Origin: Ilyonectria destructans
Lineage: Eukaryota > Ascomycota > Sordariomycetes > Hypocreales > Nectriaceae
Assembly (NCBI GenBank): GCA_020740775.1
Contig: JAHEWK010000001.1
Coordinates: 62,001-126,000 of the forward strand
Direction: 5' to 3'
Length of the DNA: 64,000 bases
Both the position numbers and the translations under genes were made by a program. The first letter of the stretch is position 1. The number at the start of each line of letters is the position of its first letter. Below the pieces are notes generated by a model. That model ran no database searches and had not been told where the DNA came from. It saw only the letters and a program-made list of their open reading frames with translations. Below, piece by piece: positions 44,804 through 56,199 of the stretch.

Positions 44804-45344
44804 TTCCGAAGCCGTTCACATGCACATCCAAAATAAAGTGGCAGGACTGAGCGGCCCAAGAAGTTCAACGAAGTTACCCGGGAAGGGGCTGAGCGGATCC
44901 TCACGGGGGGGAGGCAGTAGCGCCCTACTTTGGGCGCCTTTAGTGTCTCAAGAGCTGGCACACCCGGATGTCCAGAACTGAGAGGCACTCGAAATCTTAC
45001 GAACCCTTCCACCCGGTCTCGAGTCACTATACAGGTAAATGATGAAGCACATCTAGTAGCGGAAAATTGGGCCCGATTAGAATGACTTGCGGGGGTAAAC
45101 CAGATGAGGAAACATAAACTTCGAGGCAAAACGCGGCCGTCTATCTCAGCCCAAGGTTAGGACACGGGAGTCGCCGATTTTCTTACAATGCTGCTTCGCC
45201 CACGAAGATCTGTCTCAGGAATTGAGACTATCGGGGATAACCGAGCTCCGCTTTACTATTTCGGGCTCAAACTTATATTACCATCCTCTCTTACTGCCGG
45301 TTGAACGAATAATTCAGCAACTGAGCTTAGCACAGCCAAAAGTA
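44804..45344. other. Non-coding stretch
   Basis: No supported gene; open frames on the minus strand here have no family features. Confidence 0.4.
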
Positions 45345-45405
45345 CCTGTTGGCATTGCGGGGCTTGCAAGCATGCCAACCTCGACGAGGTTGGTTTCAAA
45401 AACAT
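45345..45405 (+). repeat. Solo terminal arm related to the pogo-like element at 7639
   Basis: After a TA, the sequence CCTGTTGGCATTGCGGGGCT followed by CCAACCTCGACGAGGTTGG and a CAAAAAC word matches the layout of the 97-bp arm at 7639-7735, with many changes. No partner arm was found nearby. It is probably an old relic of the same transposon family. Confidence 0.65.
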
Positions 45406-45621
45406 GGTCCAGCTATATTACATGGATAAACAGACTTACCCTCTTTTAGCTACACTAAGGAGTATCCGACGGCTGTCTTTCCCCTGCTTAGGTGCTTATT
45501 GTAACACTGTCCTGTGAGGGCGGTCCTGGTCCAGCACCCCTGCATGCACGGTTTTTACCGTGCCGAGGTTCCAGTAAAAGCGGGACCGAATCCAGGGTCA
45601 GCTGCTGTCTAAAATAGTTTA

Positions 45622-48404
45622 CTAGGGGGGTCTCGTCATTTCACTTCAGCTCAACCCCCCGTGAGGGACGAACGGGGGGGTCGTTGACTAGATAAAAAGT
45701 CAGCGATATGACAAGCTAAGAAAGGTACCTAGAAAATAGGTGTGTGTACTAGTAAAAATAGGTACCTATGTTTAATCGAATAACTCTTTTACGTACAACG
45801 CGTATGCACTCCCTCGTGCTGTGATATATCTGCAACATTAACCCCGCATCGCCACATCCTCAAATTGGTAGTATCTACTAAAACACTATAACTTCAAACT
45901 ACCATAATATTATGAATTCTTTATTAATTCGTAATCAGAATAGTATATCTTGCAACCTAGAACCAGAATTATCTGCAGTAGAAAAATGGATCAACCCTTG
46001 CACCAAGAAGCCTGACTTTTCGCGATATAATGACGGCAACCTTGAGCAACGCACTCTTGCTGCAGCAGACCTTTTCCGAGCGGGTTATTATCGCTCTGCC
46101 GCTGCAGCATCGCGAGACCTGAAGGTCCCGTATCAGAGACTCCTAAGCCGTCTCAGAGGAGGGAACCCTGCCACTCAAAATGGCGGTAACAACACTCTCT
46201 TGACCGACATACAGGAGGCGGCAATACTGTGTTGGGCATATCGCCGGGTCACACAGGGCCACCACATCCAACTTCAGTCTCTTCAACACAACACAAATAC
46301 TATTCTGAAGGCTTGTGGCCAAACTCGTGAGGCATCACAGAGCTGGGCCAAGCGCTTCATAAAGCATTAGAAGAATACCTTTTATATGAAGAGGTTAATG
46401 ACCCGAGATGTAAGGCGTAAAGCTATATAAGACTGCGCCCACATTGAGGCTTTTTTCTGCAGCTTTAAGCTCTTTGTGCGTGAGAGTGGTATTAAAGCTG
46501 AGAATATCTGGAACTTCAATGAGATGGGCTTTATGATCGGATATCTCCAAAAAGGCACCTTTGTGTGGACTTTTCGAGAAGTTGAACAACTCATTCTGAC
46601 TGATATACACACCACTATCTCTATGACTATAATTGAGTCGATATTAGTTGCTGGTGCCTCTATTCCCCTGTTTATTATTGTACCTGGTGTTAATATTCCT
46701 ATTAAATAGGTCTAAAATCGGCTTAGTGACGATACTATAATTACAACTAGCAGTAAAGGTTATATTAATAACATCCTAGCCCTTAAGTGGGCTATGCACT
46801 TCGAGCGACTTATACAGCCTTCTAACCCGAAAGAGAAGCGGCTGCTTCTTATGGATGGGTGTGAGAGCCACTATACAAATGAAATCTTCTATTTTTGCAG
46901 TCAGCATAATATCGAGCTGTTCCCTATACCTCCTCATCTTATATATCATCTTCAGCCTCTTGATGTTGGTGTTTTTAATGTATATAAGCAGTGGCATCAG
47001 TATATCCTCTATAGGGAAATTGCTGATGGCGCCAATAACTTCAATAAGACCGACTTCCTATATCACCTCCAAGAGATACAAGAACGCACCTTCCGGAAGA
47101 GCACAATTATCTCTACTTAGGAGAAATGCGGCCTGTTTCCTCACGACCCAGCTAAGGTCCTAGATACCCTCACTGATCCACTATCATCATTAACAGCAGA
47201 TATCTCTGCTGAGAGTCTCCCAGGTTATGTGGAAGTTGGCTCTTCATCAGTAATCATAACACCACGTCAGTATAGTTGTGATAGCTTCACAACCCCTGTG
47301 GCGCCTCAGAGGGTGCTGTTAACAGCATATAACTGGGGAGCGGCAGCCACACCACCACTACGAATGAAGGTTATTAAGAGATATCAGGACTATATGATGC
47401 TTCGTATGCACACATCAATTACATCAGGGGTGCCGTTAACCCCATCAGTTATATATGTATTTAAATATGCAGTTAGTGCTAGTAACATACTGGCCCTGAA
47501 TGGTATTACTGCAACTCAGGAGCTGTACCGTCTTAAAGATAAGGCTACAAGACAGTCAGCCCTCCAAGCATAGACGGGGCTTATAGCAAAATACGGCCTA
47601 ATTAGTGTCGGTGATACTAGGCTTCGAGTCTCAAAGAATAAATACAATCAATAAGCTGTATAGGCTGATAAGAAGAAGCGAATTTTACGCAGAGACAGCC
47701 AAGATGAAGGTCTCTTTTTACGCCGTTGGATACGTGATATCAGGTCACATATAAGGCCTAGCATCACAGCTCTCAAGCTAGAAGATATCTATTCTCACCC
47801 CAGAAGAGCCTGGAAGCCGCTGTGTAAGCTGCAGCTACAACGTAGCAACTGGTGGTCCAAGACAGACCGGCGTTCTCACCTTGCTTCCAGTCAGTAGCTT
47901 GCGCAGAAATATGCTCTTCATCGCCAGCTTCAACAGCTAGGAATAGCTGACAACAGATAGCAAGGAACAGGATCTTAGCCGAGAGACTACAACCCCAAAG
48001 TGGTTCAAGAAGCGGTCAACTTTGCTATTTTTAACGCATAGAAACGGGCTCTTAGAAAGAAAAGGTTGACTTTTGAGGTTGATGGAATTAAGATTATTGC
48101 AGATAATATCAATCATACTAGTCAGAGTGAATTTATAGTCCCGAAAGACGAAATAGATAACTAGAAATAATGAAAATAGCACTTTGGTCAGTCACTTATA
48201 TCACACTGACTATTCGTTTGGAACATACCGATGCAACTTACCCCATATAATCGCTATAATGAAGGTACCTCACTTCCACCAAGAACTTAGTGTGTATTGA
48301 GGTACCTAAATTTATTGGGTCGCCGACTTTTTATCTAGTCAACGACCCCCCCGTGAGGGACGAACGGGGGGTTGAGCTGAAGTGAAATGACGAGACCCCC
48401 CTAG
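45622..48404 (+). mobile_element. Pogo/Fot1-like DNA transposon, 2.78 kb, TA target sites
   Basis: It is bounded by inverted repeats of about 85 bp that begin CTAGGGGGGTCTCGTCATTT and end near ACTAGATAAAAAGTC, with TA on both outer sides (45620-45621 and 48405-48406). Within each arm is an inner hairpin (CCCCCCGTGAGGGACGAACG...) that is in the same orientation in both arms, so this short segment is inverted relative to the rest of the repeat. The interior encodes a decayed transposase in the plus direction. The arms are otherwise nearly identical, pointing to a fairly recent insertion. Confidence 0.93.
45912..47950 (+). pseudogene. Decayed pogo/Fot1-type DDE transposase
   Basis: Starting at 45912 the frame shows a helix-turn-helix (SAAAASRDLKVPYQRLLSRL), the CENP-B-like part (SQSWAKRFIKH), then after stops IWNFNEMGFMIG, RLLLMDGCESHYT and HHLQPLDVGVFNVYK-like sequence, which are the three DDE regions. 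The first catalytic position reads Asn where Asp is expected. Many stops are TAG where CAG (Gln) would fit the family, consistent with RIP-type C-to-T change. A C-terminal part runs to about 47950. It is inactive. Confidence 0.85.
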
Positions 48405-48668
48405 TATTCTGAGAGTCATTAGCTTTGCTTTGCTAGATTAGACTTCATGAAAATACAACGTAATACGGCTTCGATGTATGAAGGCACCTAACTATAAATG
48501 CTTGAATGCATCGCCATCAAATTGAAGCATTTCAAATAATCACATCATTCTCATCGCTTTCAGTCCGCGGCCCCCGTCTTCCACTCAAGTCAAACCTCGA
48601 AGTTAGCTCCGTAAGGCTGCAGAACCAAAGTCCCGTTTTACATGACAATCCTGACAAAATCCTAGAAA

Positions 48669-49355
48669 ATGCTACCAGTCACAATCCTCCTTCTCGGCTC
48701 TGTTGCCCTTTCGGCAGCAATCCCAGCTGCCGATCCCACGGCTGATATTGCCTCCACCATCGCCGAAGTTGGTGTGCCTCTCGAGTTTGGTCGATTGTAT
48801 ACCTCGGAGGAACTCAAAGACCTTGCGACTCAGTTCCATGCCAAGCGCGACGGTGTACCTGACGATGGGAACAAAGAATCGGTCCTCGTCAAGCGCACCA
48901 CCAGCAGAACCGCCACAGTCAGCGGTATATTCCAATGTTCCCATGGCGGACAGATTTCCCGCTCGATGAGAGCCCGAGCCACACTTGAGGGTGTCACAAG
49001 TGCCGGGTCGGGGAACGTGCACTTTGAGGACTTGCTCAACGTCGACAGCTGGTCGTTTGGAGACCGACTTCACGTCAGCGCTCCAGATATTGTTCAAAAT
49101 GTGGCCCGCCATGGTTTCTGCCTCTCTTTCGGCAACACTATCTGTGGATATTGGCTCACGTCCAACTTTCAAGCGGGTATTTTCGCCAATAGTGGTCCCG
49201 GGTCTACCACTGTGGATTTGACGGACTTTGATCCGGAGACCCCCTTTTTGGTTGAGCATTGCATCACTATTAGCGGCGGAGCCGGACAGTGCCCTACGGC
49301 GTCAAGTGGCCAGACGCAGCGGTGCACTCGCCAGACATGGAGCGTGGGTCTTTGA
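48669..49355 (+). CDS. Small secreted protein of unknown function, 228 aa
   Basis: The ATG at 48669 begins MLPVTILLLGSVALSAAIPA, a clear signal peptide with cleavage expected near ALSAAIPA. A dibasic Kex2-type site (LVKR, about residue 75) could release a propeptide; the mature part has six cysteines (near GIFQC, GFCL, NTICGY, VEHCI, GQCP and QRCT). I do not recognise the family. The frame is single-exon and ends at a natural stop. It sits 265 bp to the right of the transposon end at 48404, a place where fungal effector genes often lie, so a host-interaction role is possible but not shown. Confidence 0.8.
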   Translation: MLPVTILLLGSVALSAAIPAADPTADIASTIAEVGVPLEFGRLYTSEELKDLATQFHAKRDGVPDDGNKESVLVKRTTSRTATVSGIFQCSHGGQISRSMRARATLEGVTSAGSGNVHFEDLLNVDSWSFGDRLHVSAPDIVQNVARHGFCLSFGNTICGYWLTSNFQAGIFANSGPGSTTVDLTDFDPETPFLVEHCITISGGAGQCPTASSGQTQRCTRQTWSVGL

Positions 49356-50189
49356 AGCTGAAGACTCAATCACTGGATGTGTGAGAGGCATCTTATTTCA
49401 TTCCTATAAGACTGGTTTATATGGTGGCTGTTTCAATAACAGAGTCGTTTCCATAGGTATCTCGTTGTCTATTTTAAAATTATATATTATTTCTGACCCA
49501 AGGCAGGCCCATACCTGTCTGCAACCTTGAACACTCCAGCTCAATTCCACTCTCTGGGGGACGCGAAATGCTGGGCTTCAAACATTGAGGGTTGTGATCT
49601 TGTCTGGGCAAATGTAGGTCCGCTTGTGCGTCTTCCAGTGGCGAGTCTGGCAGTCCTGGCTCGATCGTCAGCTGGCTTCCGAGTCAAGTGACGTAAGGCG
49701 AAAGGGAACATACCTAGTTGCAGTAAAAGCGTCGTCGAGGATAAAACCTCAAGGCACGGCGTAATAAGATGCGAATTGAATAAACGTGGCAGATGTGAAC
49801 AGGTCTATCCATTGTCTATCCAGCCACACCTTCCTTTGCTGCTTGAATTCCTCGGTTCACTCTGAGTGAGGCCTGGCGCGAACGGTTCCCAGTGACTATT
49901 TTGATGGTCTCTATAACTTACCCATCTGTGGTAATTATATTATTTGATTACCTTTCGGCCGGGATATATCCAATCTTACCGCCATCAGAGCTGCTGAGAA
50001 CCTTACTGATGGCTGGCGACTCTGATGATTGTGGCATTGATTTCCATGTCGTAGCTAGCTACATCAGACTATCAAGCCTCATTCCGTCATGCAACCGTCC
50101 AAATGGGTAGGAAAAACACGAGATGACGAGGGTCTCGGATGCTAGGAATTCTTCCCCTCAGTCTTTACCTCCTGCACTACTTCGGGTAC
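49356..50189. other. Intergenic region
   Basis: About 830 bp without a recognised gene. Confidence 0.4.
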
Positions 50190-51040
50190 CCTTTAATTAG
50201 CTCGATCCCGTTCTTGTAGATTAGGACTACCATAGGTATCCCGCGCCTGTTCAATAACTTTGCTACGCCAGGTCCCGCCCATGTTGACCTTTCCAGCATC
50301 ATCCAAACATGCTCGGATAGTAGGTCTCACGATATCGAGCAGTGCCTCTAGCCCCCCGACGCCCGGCCTTCGTGAAAGCATTTGATGGACCTACACAAGC
50401 TCATCAAGGATTCATGCTGGTTTCGATGGTTCTGTCAAGTTGTGCAACTGCCATAAGGGGCCTTCCACTCATTCGACTCTCGCGGCGTTCTGTTCTTCAG
50501 GTACAGGGCTGCGCTGATTATCTCTCTCCAAAGATCATGCGATATGTTGGCCGAAATTCTCATCACTCGGCTCTTCTCAATTATCTAACCCCTTGAGCGC
50601 TCAGCTCCTCCATTCTGAGCTTGCGTATTCGGCACCGATAGTTTCTCAATAATGCCTCTCCACATCATCCAGTATTTGATCTTCTTTGTGAAGAGCTCGT
50701 TGTCTGAGCGAACCACTCTAACCAGATAGCTATAGTGATTCTTCTTCTAATAATAGAAGTGTCTCAATATCTTACCACTTTTTCGTCTGTCGTACGTCTT
50801 GGTATAATACGGAAAGACCATACCAGACCAGGCGTCTGTAATAAACATAGCTCGAATAAAGCCCTTCGCATCTTCATCAATGTCGGCCCAGTCAATCCAA
50901 CTTTCATGACATGCCTTGTAATTTTCTCGGTCTGGTGGCCGTCCAGATATCTGCCGGTGTATCTTCCCTTGGCTGCAGCTTGGCGAATAGCGGGAAGTAA
51001 CTCGAAGCCTAATCAATAACGAGCAAAAGACGATCAAAAT
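50190..51040 (-). pseudogene. Ty1/Copia integrase relic
   Basis: Minus-strand translation shows the Copia integrase core in order: DIDEDAKGFIRAMFITDAWS (catalytic Asp region) at about 50870-50930, VRSDNELFTKKIKYWM (second Asp) at about 50680-50720, and NTQAQNGGAERSG (Glu) at about 50600-50630. Stops and frame changes lie between them. Downstream sequence to about 50190 is too decayed to follow. Neither LTR nor reverse transcriptase was recognised. Confidence 0.8.
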
Positions 51041-54016
51041 TTGCAGCAAAAGCCCGACGAATGGAAGCAAGAGATACAGGAAATAAGAGCCCAGGTGGCA
51101 GAAGAATTACGGCAGGTCCGAGAAAATCTAGACACCATCTTGAAGTGCTTAGCCATGGCCATCTCCTCTTAATCAAGGGAGGCACAGTCAGGAGTGCAGC
51201 GGAATCAGAGCGGCATGCCTCGAGCGACGCCAGTTGGAGATGCCGCGCCCGTGACCGTGGACCTGAAAAATTCAAACAGGATTGAGGTTCCTTATTAGGA
51301 AGAGGCCGAAGCTAGAGAGTTAAATAAGCGGTAGAGAAGGTGAGGCTTGACCCGGAGCCCGCGTGCTGCATCATAAGCTTTATCCGATCAAGGTGGATAA
51401 CATGACATCAATCACACGGCGGTTCTCGATAAGAACGGGGAGATCCAAGCCGGTATAGCTAAGGCCTTCAGGCTAGAGAATGAGTGAGACTGCAGTAGCG
51501 AATGTTTCGTTTTGAAGCAAGAAGGACGTAGCGAAGGCATATAGGTAAGTACTTATATACCTTCACAAAGCCGCCGAAATAAGGAGACTTCTGACCGAGG
51601 GGTTCTTCTACGCCAGCAGAGAGTGAGGTTATCCTTGAGTGTTTAGGCAACAGTTATAACCAGAGTAATACTACAACTGTCAGGGGCTAACCACAAGACC
51701 TTCCAAGATAGAGACCGCCGAAGATGTACTAAGTGCACCAAGGAGGGACACCGGCACGAAAACGGCGTCAAGATGATGTAGTGTGTTTCCTCTGGAGGCG
51801 CACCAATCGTTCAGTACTTCGTAGGAACTGCCCGAAGCTCCACCACGTCCAGAAAAAGTAGGACAACAGATGCGATAACATGCCCCTGACAATACGAAAT
51901 ACAAGTACTCGACTAACCCTCCTACATCCTCGTAGCATGACGTGATAAAAGCATAGTGGCGCAGCCAACCGAGATCAAGGCCGTTTCCTCAGCAGTTTCA
52001 GTGCGGGACAGCATGAATGAAGCTAATGGAACCCCGACCTCGGGCATGGTGGCGCAAGCGGCTAAGCGTAACCCTAAGGGCCAAACCGTTTCCCCAACGG
52101 AAGAGTCGGCAGGTTTGAAGCCCGCGACCTCCAAATCCAGCTACGGGAGGATTTTCTAGCTACAAATAAGAGGGGCTTTGATCCATCTAACTAATTTATT
52201 TCTTCAGCTTCAGATTCTCCTCCTAGTACACTAGCTGAAAGGGGATACAGGTTGCGAGGGAACCTTTTGCACGGGGGTCTTAGAGATAGCTAGGTATTAG
52301 CCAATTCAGACCACAAGCAATAAAGGTCATACAAAGTACATATTTCCGAACTCCGAAACCTTCAGGTCTAACCTCTAAGCAGAATCACCCATGCTCGTCA
52401 CAGTTGGCGAAGCTAGCCTACGAACTAAATGGAGCTATATCCGCTTCCTGAAAGTTGCATCATGCCACACAACTAACTTGCCCCTAAGATCACCACGGTG
52501 AAAGATTCGTGCTAATGTCTTACTCGACATCCGAGCAGAGGGGGATCTAAACTGTGAGACCTCTGCTCGTATGCCAGAGATAAGAAACGTAAACTTAAGG
52601 AAGCAACTTCAGATGGCGAGGGAAGTGAAGAGAGATGCAACTGCCGTGGCACATTATTACAGGAGCGGCAAAGGTGCCGATACACGACTACCTTGCAGGC
52701 TTAAAGCAGCTGAGGACGTCAGTGCCCCCACATCCCGGGTGTCTTCTGGGCTGCAACGTGCCGAAATAATAAGCTACACTTGGCTTTACTAGCTTCGCTA
52801 AGCTTTGCTCAAGCATCTGTGAAAAATTGGTGGGCCCTCCCCTGTTAGCTAAAGTAGAGCTAGCGGCAATTGACGATATGCCGTCTTTGGGCCCAAACTA
52901 CATAGCAAGGTCGGAGCCATTAGATTCAGCGGAGGTGAAAAATCAGTGCTGATCAACGAAGGCATTGTTCATACGAAGAAATAACCACACATCTTCCAAA
53001 TATTGAACTGGAAACCACATTCAAGTGTGATCTAGGCGGACTACTTGGGTCGGAGGATCGACCCGCCATGAGCAGGACGCGTACTCACGAACTTAGGCAG
53101 AAGCATAGCGTTAGGCAGTAACAATGCACAATGCAACACCTAAAAGTTTGTCAAAGGGTGACTCGCTCGCTTCCAGAACAGGAGTTTTTAGCCTCTCAAC
53201 CGATTGAAAGTGGAGGTAAGGGCCCATCATTAGAGATGAATTCCGCTATAAAAATAGGATCTAAGGCCGACGGGAAGGCCACTATCAAATTCGATCCACC
53301 CACATTATTTCCAGATAACAACTTCATTCCTGCGTCGTATATAGATTCTTCCTATTAGTTAATTGCGCCTTACTATTAGAATGACACTAACTGGTTGAAA
53401 AAAGTGGACTACGTCACTCTTCCGCAAACCTCCAGGGGTCGCATTGTACTACGGGCCGCAAGGGCATCATGGGTTAATTGCGCATGTATCGCTTAGCTGC
53501 GAATTAGCTGTCAGAATACCTGCGAGACTAGTTAGGCAGTTAACCTTCGTTGATACGCTTGCGTGGGATCCAAGCCACCATGGCCCGAGCACTTTCGATT
53601 CAGAGTCCAGACTGACTCAAAAAAAAAAAACCTCTGCGAAAATAACCAATCAGAGGAATCTCGGCTAGCCTCACGTCGTCGTAAGCTTGGCGCCACCCCA
53701 ATGGGTGGTTTCAATTTTACACATCTCGTATTCCGACATCGAAACGGTGCCACCATCAAGGCAGCTGTCAAGTTGCAGCCGAGATCATCGCACCTTTGCA
53801 ATCCTCCTAACCCGCAAACTCATAAAAGCTGCTACGAAGAATAAGTGCGATAATTACACATAGATCAGGGGTGACGGATACGAAGTAACTAGACAATCGT
53901 GTTGTGGCACCGGCGAGCTAGTTGGCTGTACATTTGGGCCGCTTTATATAGCTCATTGACCGGAACACTTGTTGCTCTAATGTCGTGATTCTTCTTCAGG
54001 GTACACTTCTTCCGAA
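51041..54016. other. Long region without a recognised gene
   Basis: About 3 kb. A plus-strand fragment at about 51050-51170 (QEIRAQVAEELRQVRENLDT) looks like a coiled-coil piece of a transposon Gag or ORF1 protein. Sequence at 52040-52130 has words resembling tRNA A and B boxes but does not fold into an acceptor stem. The remainder has stop-riddled frames on both strands. It is probably accumulated transposon debris. Confidence 0.45.
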
Positions 54017-55457
54017 ATGATGACGATGCGAGACCGCCTCCGCCGGTTGGCAACTCGACTTGCCTACTATCAGAAACTAGATGACAAGGAGCGCCAACTC
54101 CAAGAACGGGAATCTGGATTTCACTGGCGGCGGCCGGAAAAGAACCCAAGATTCACAAGACCAGGACGGACTGCAGTATGCCTCTTTCTGGTGGACTTGG
54201 CGCTCTTTGGCCTGTTGCTCTGTTTCCTTTCTCCCCTTTTCTCCGTATTACGCTATAACAAAGAGATGTTCGGCGCCCATGTCACCGTGACTCGCCATGT
54301 TGCATCTAGTGGATGGAAATGATCATATGTGTGAGAAGCTCTTGATTTCTAGCTAAGGGACGGGCCTAGAGCCCGTCTTTTATACATGATGAAGACGGCT
54401 GCTGGCGGAGGCGGCAGTCCGTCGCCGCCGCACAGGGGCCGGGGCCCTGTGGGTCCCGGGGACCGGGATCGTGGTCATAGGGCCGGCGATGTGGGCTGAG
54501 ATAAGAGGAGAAAGCAAGGAAAGTCACGTTGTCTAGGATATGACCCCGAAATGTGACACGCCATGATCAATCAGAACCTCTTCGTTTGGCAACTCAGATA
54601 CCGCGGATCTTACACCAAACCTGCAAAAACGAGACAATCCCAAAGATCTGGGCCGGGTCGCAACAGAGTTGCCTCAAGGCGTACTCCGGCTTCCAGTATA
54701 AGGTAAGTCGAAGTGAATCACGGTCATGGGAATGCCAGTCTCTAACTGCCGGCTTGTTCTAGCTCTGGACCGACGAACGAGCTCACGACTTTTTCCACGC
54801 TGAACACCCCTGGTTCTTGGATACTTGGGACAACTATCCATTCCCGATCCAGCGGGCACATGCCATACGTTACTTTGTTCTTTATCACTACGTGGGAATC
54901 TACCTCGATATAAACACCTTTGCCATCAAGCCTTCCCGATCAACCAAATCGAGACCAATCTATCGCACAACTCGTTATTCGAAGCTACCCTGCCTACCGG
55001 TATCACCAACGACATCATGATATCATCCGCAAGGCATCCCACGTTCGCATCAGCCATCTCTCGACTGCCTACTTTCCATCAGCTCACTCGGTTGTGGGCT
55101 CGACTGCAACCCTACGCCGCGATAATGATGTCCACTGGACCGCTTTTTATCACTCTAGCGACAGCGGACTACTTGTACGGGGTATCGTCGTTACCGTCGC
55201 CAACAGTACAGGTCATCAACTCAACTGATCTGAGACCCTATATAACCGACCTCCAGACAGCCACTTGGCACGGAGGAGACACTCACGTATTAAAATGGCT
55301 CGCAAACAAACCGTTGGCTTGGTTCGTTCTAGGCACAGTGGCGGTTGTCGGTAGCATATATGCCCTCAATAAGGCGCTGTTATTTATCTACAGAATCCTC
55401 CATTGGGTTGTTGCCTCAGCTTCTTCTTATTCGGCCAGCCGTGGATACTCACAATAA
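54017..55457 (+). pseudogene. GT32 (OCH1/SUR1-like) mannosyltransferase, broken
   Basis: The N-terminal part (54017-54310) encodes a type II membrane start with a hydrophobic helix (AVCLFLVDLALFGLLLCFLS) and is followed by an insert of about 240 bp with stops. GT32 sequence resumes at about 54554: QIPRILHQTCKNETIPKIW, a 60-nt intron (about 54702-54761), LWTDERAHDFFHAEHPWFLD and PFPIQRAHAIRYFVLYHYVG. The catalytic DxD region reads YLDINT, where Asp is expected in place of Asn, and the frame shifts within about ten bases of it. The remainder (TGITNDIMISS, STGPLFITLATADYLYG, HGGD, two C-terminal membrane segments) lies in the new frame to 55457. Relatives add mannose to inositolphosphoceramide in the Golgi. 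Inactive as read. Confidence 0.8.
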
Positions 55458-56199
55458 GCTTAAGGAAGTCGCCAGTAGGGAACTCAAGCCGCAGGCTGGG
55501 ATAATAACTGCGCGTCCGACCTATAAAAAGCAAGGAGCATCAGGCATTACTGCCAATTAGCTGGGCCGAGACGGATAAGCGTGGAGAGGAAGTACGACAG
55601 AGAATACTATCAAATCCATATCGACCTGAACAAATCTGAAGCCGACATGAAGATTTTTTCCATATACACGCTGCATGGACCACTACCCAATACTGCGACA
55701 GCTGGCGAGCAGTCAAGTGGCTGAGTATTGCCGCATCTCTTTCCAACGCCACGGAGTTCCCGTTCCACTTTGCCATACATATCCCTCCGTACCAGGGCTC
55801 AGCCTTTGCATTTCCGCACTGGCAATCATCAATCCTTATTTCTGGTTTAGTGTGACACTAGCGCAAATATCAAATACTAGTATTCGGGAATACGCGTATT
55901 CCGACACAGCCTCCAGAAAAGAATTCATTAGCAAGCAAAACGAGACCCTGTTTAGAGGTCGTTGGACTGAAGGGGGCCCTGAGTCGGCATCCCTGGGCCC
56001 CTTGAAGTCATTTTGTTGGAGATCAGCTCCTCATGCCACACCCCACTTCCATCTTATGGTAACATCATGTTCCTCAGGACAATCCACGGTGCCGATATAT
56101 AATGATGGTGATGGTATTCCAGTCCTTTTCAACACGCCTTTATGTAACCAAACGCAAGTCACTCTTCTGTTACTCGTCTATCATTCAACAGCGTTCAAA
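55458..56199. other. Region upstream of the tannase relic
   Basis: The tannase frame is open further upstream to 55675, but the sequence before 56200 has no signal peptide or family motif, so it is treated as non-coding. Confidence 0.4.

Noticed and set aside
48672..49259. 195-codon open frame on the minus strand
   Set aside because: Antisense to the signal-peptide-bearing gene at 48669-49355; no motif or signal peptide of its own.
51061..51285. Possible LINE ORF1 or Gag gene
   Set aside because: Only a short coiled-coil-like stretch can be read; no zinc knuckle or adjoining reverse transcriptase, so it was not called as an element.
52040..52130. tRNA-like A-box and B-box words
   Set aside because: TGGCGCAAGCGG and GGTTTGAAGCC resemble internal promoter boxes, but the acceptor stem does not pair and the T stem has mismatches. 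At most a decayed tRNA-derived repeat.
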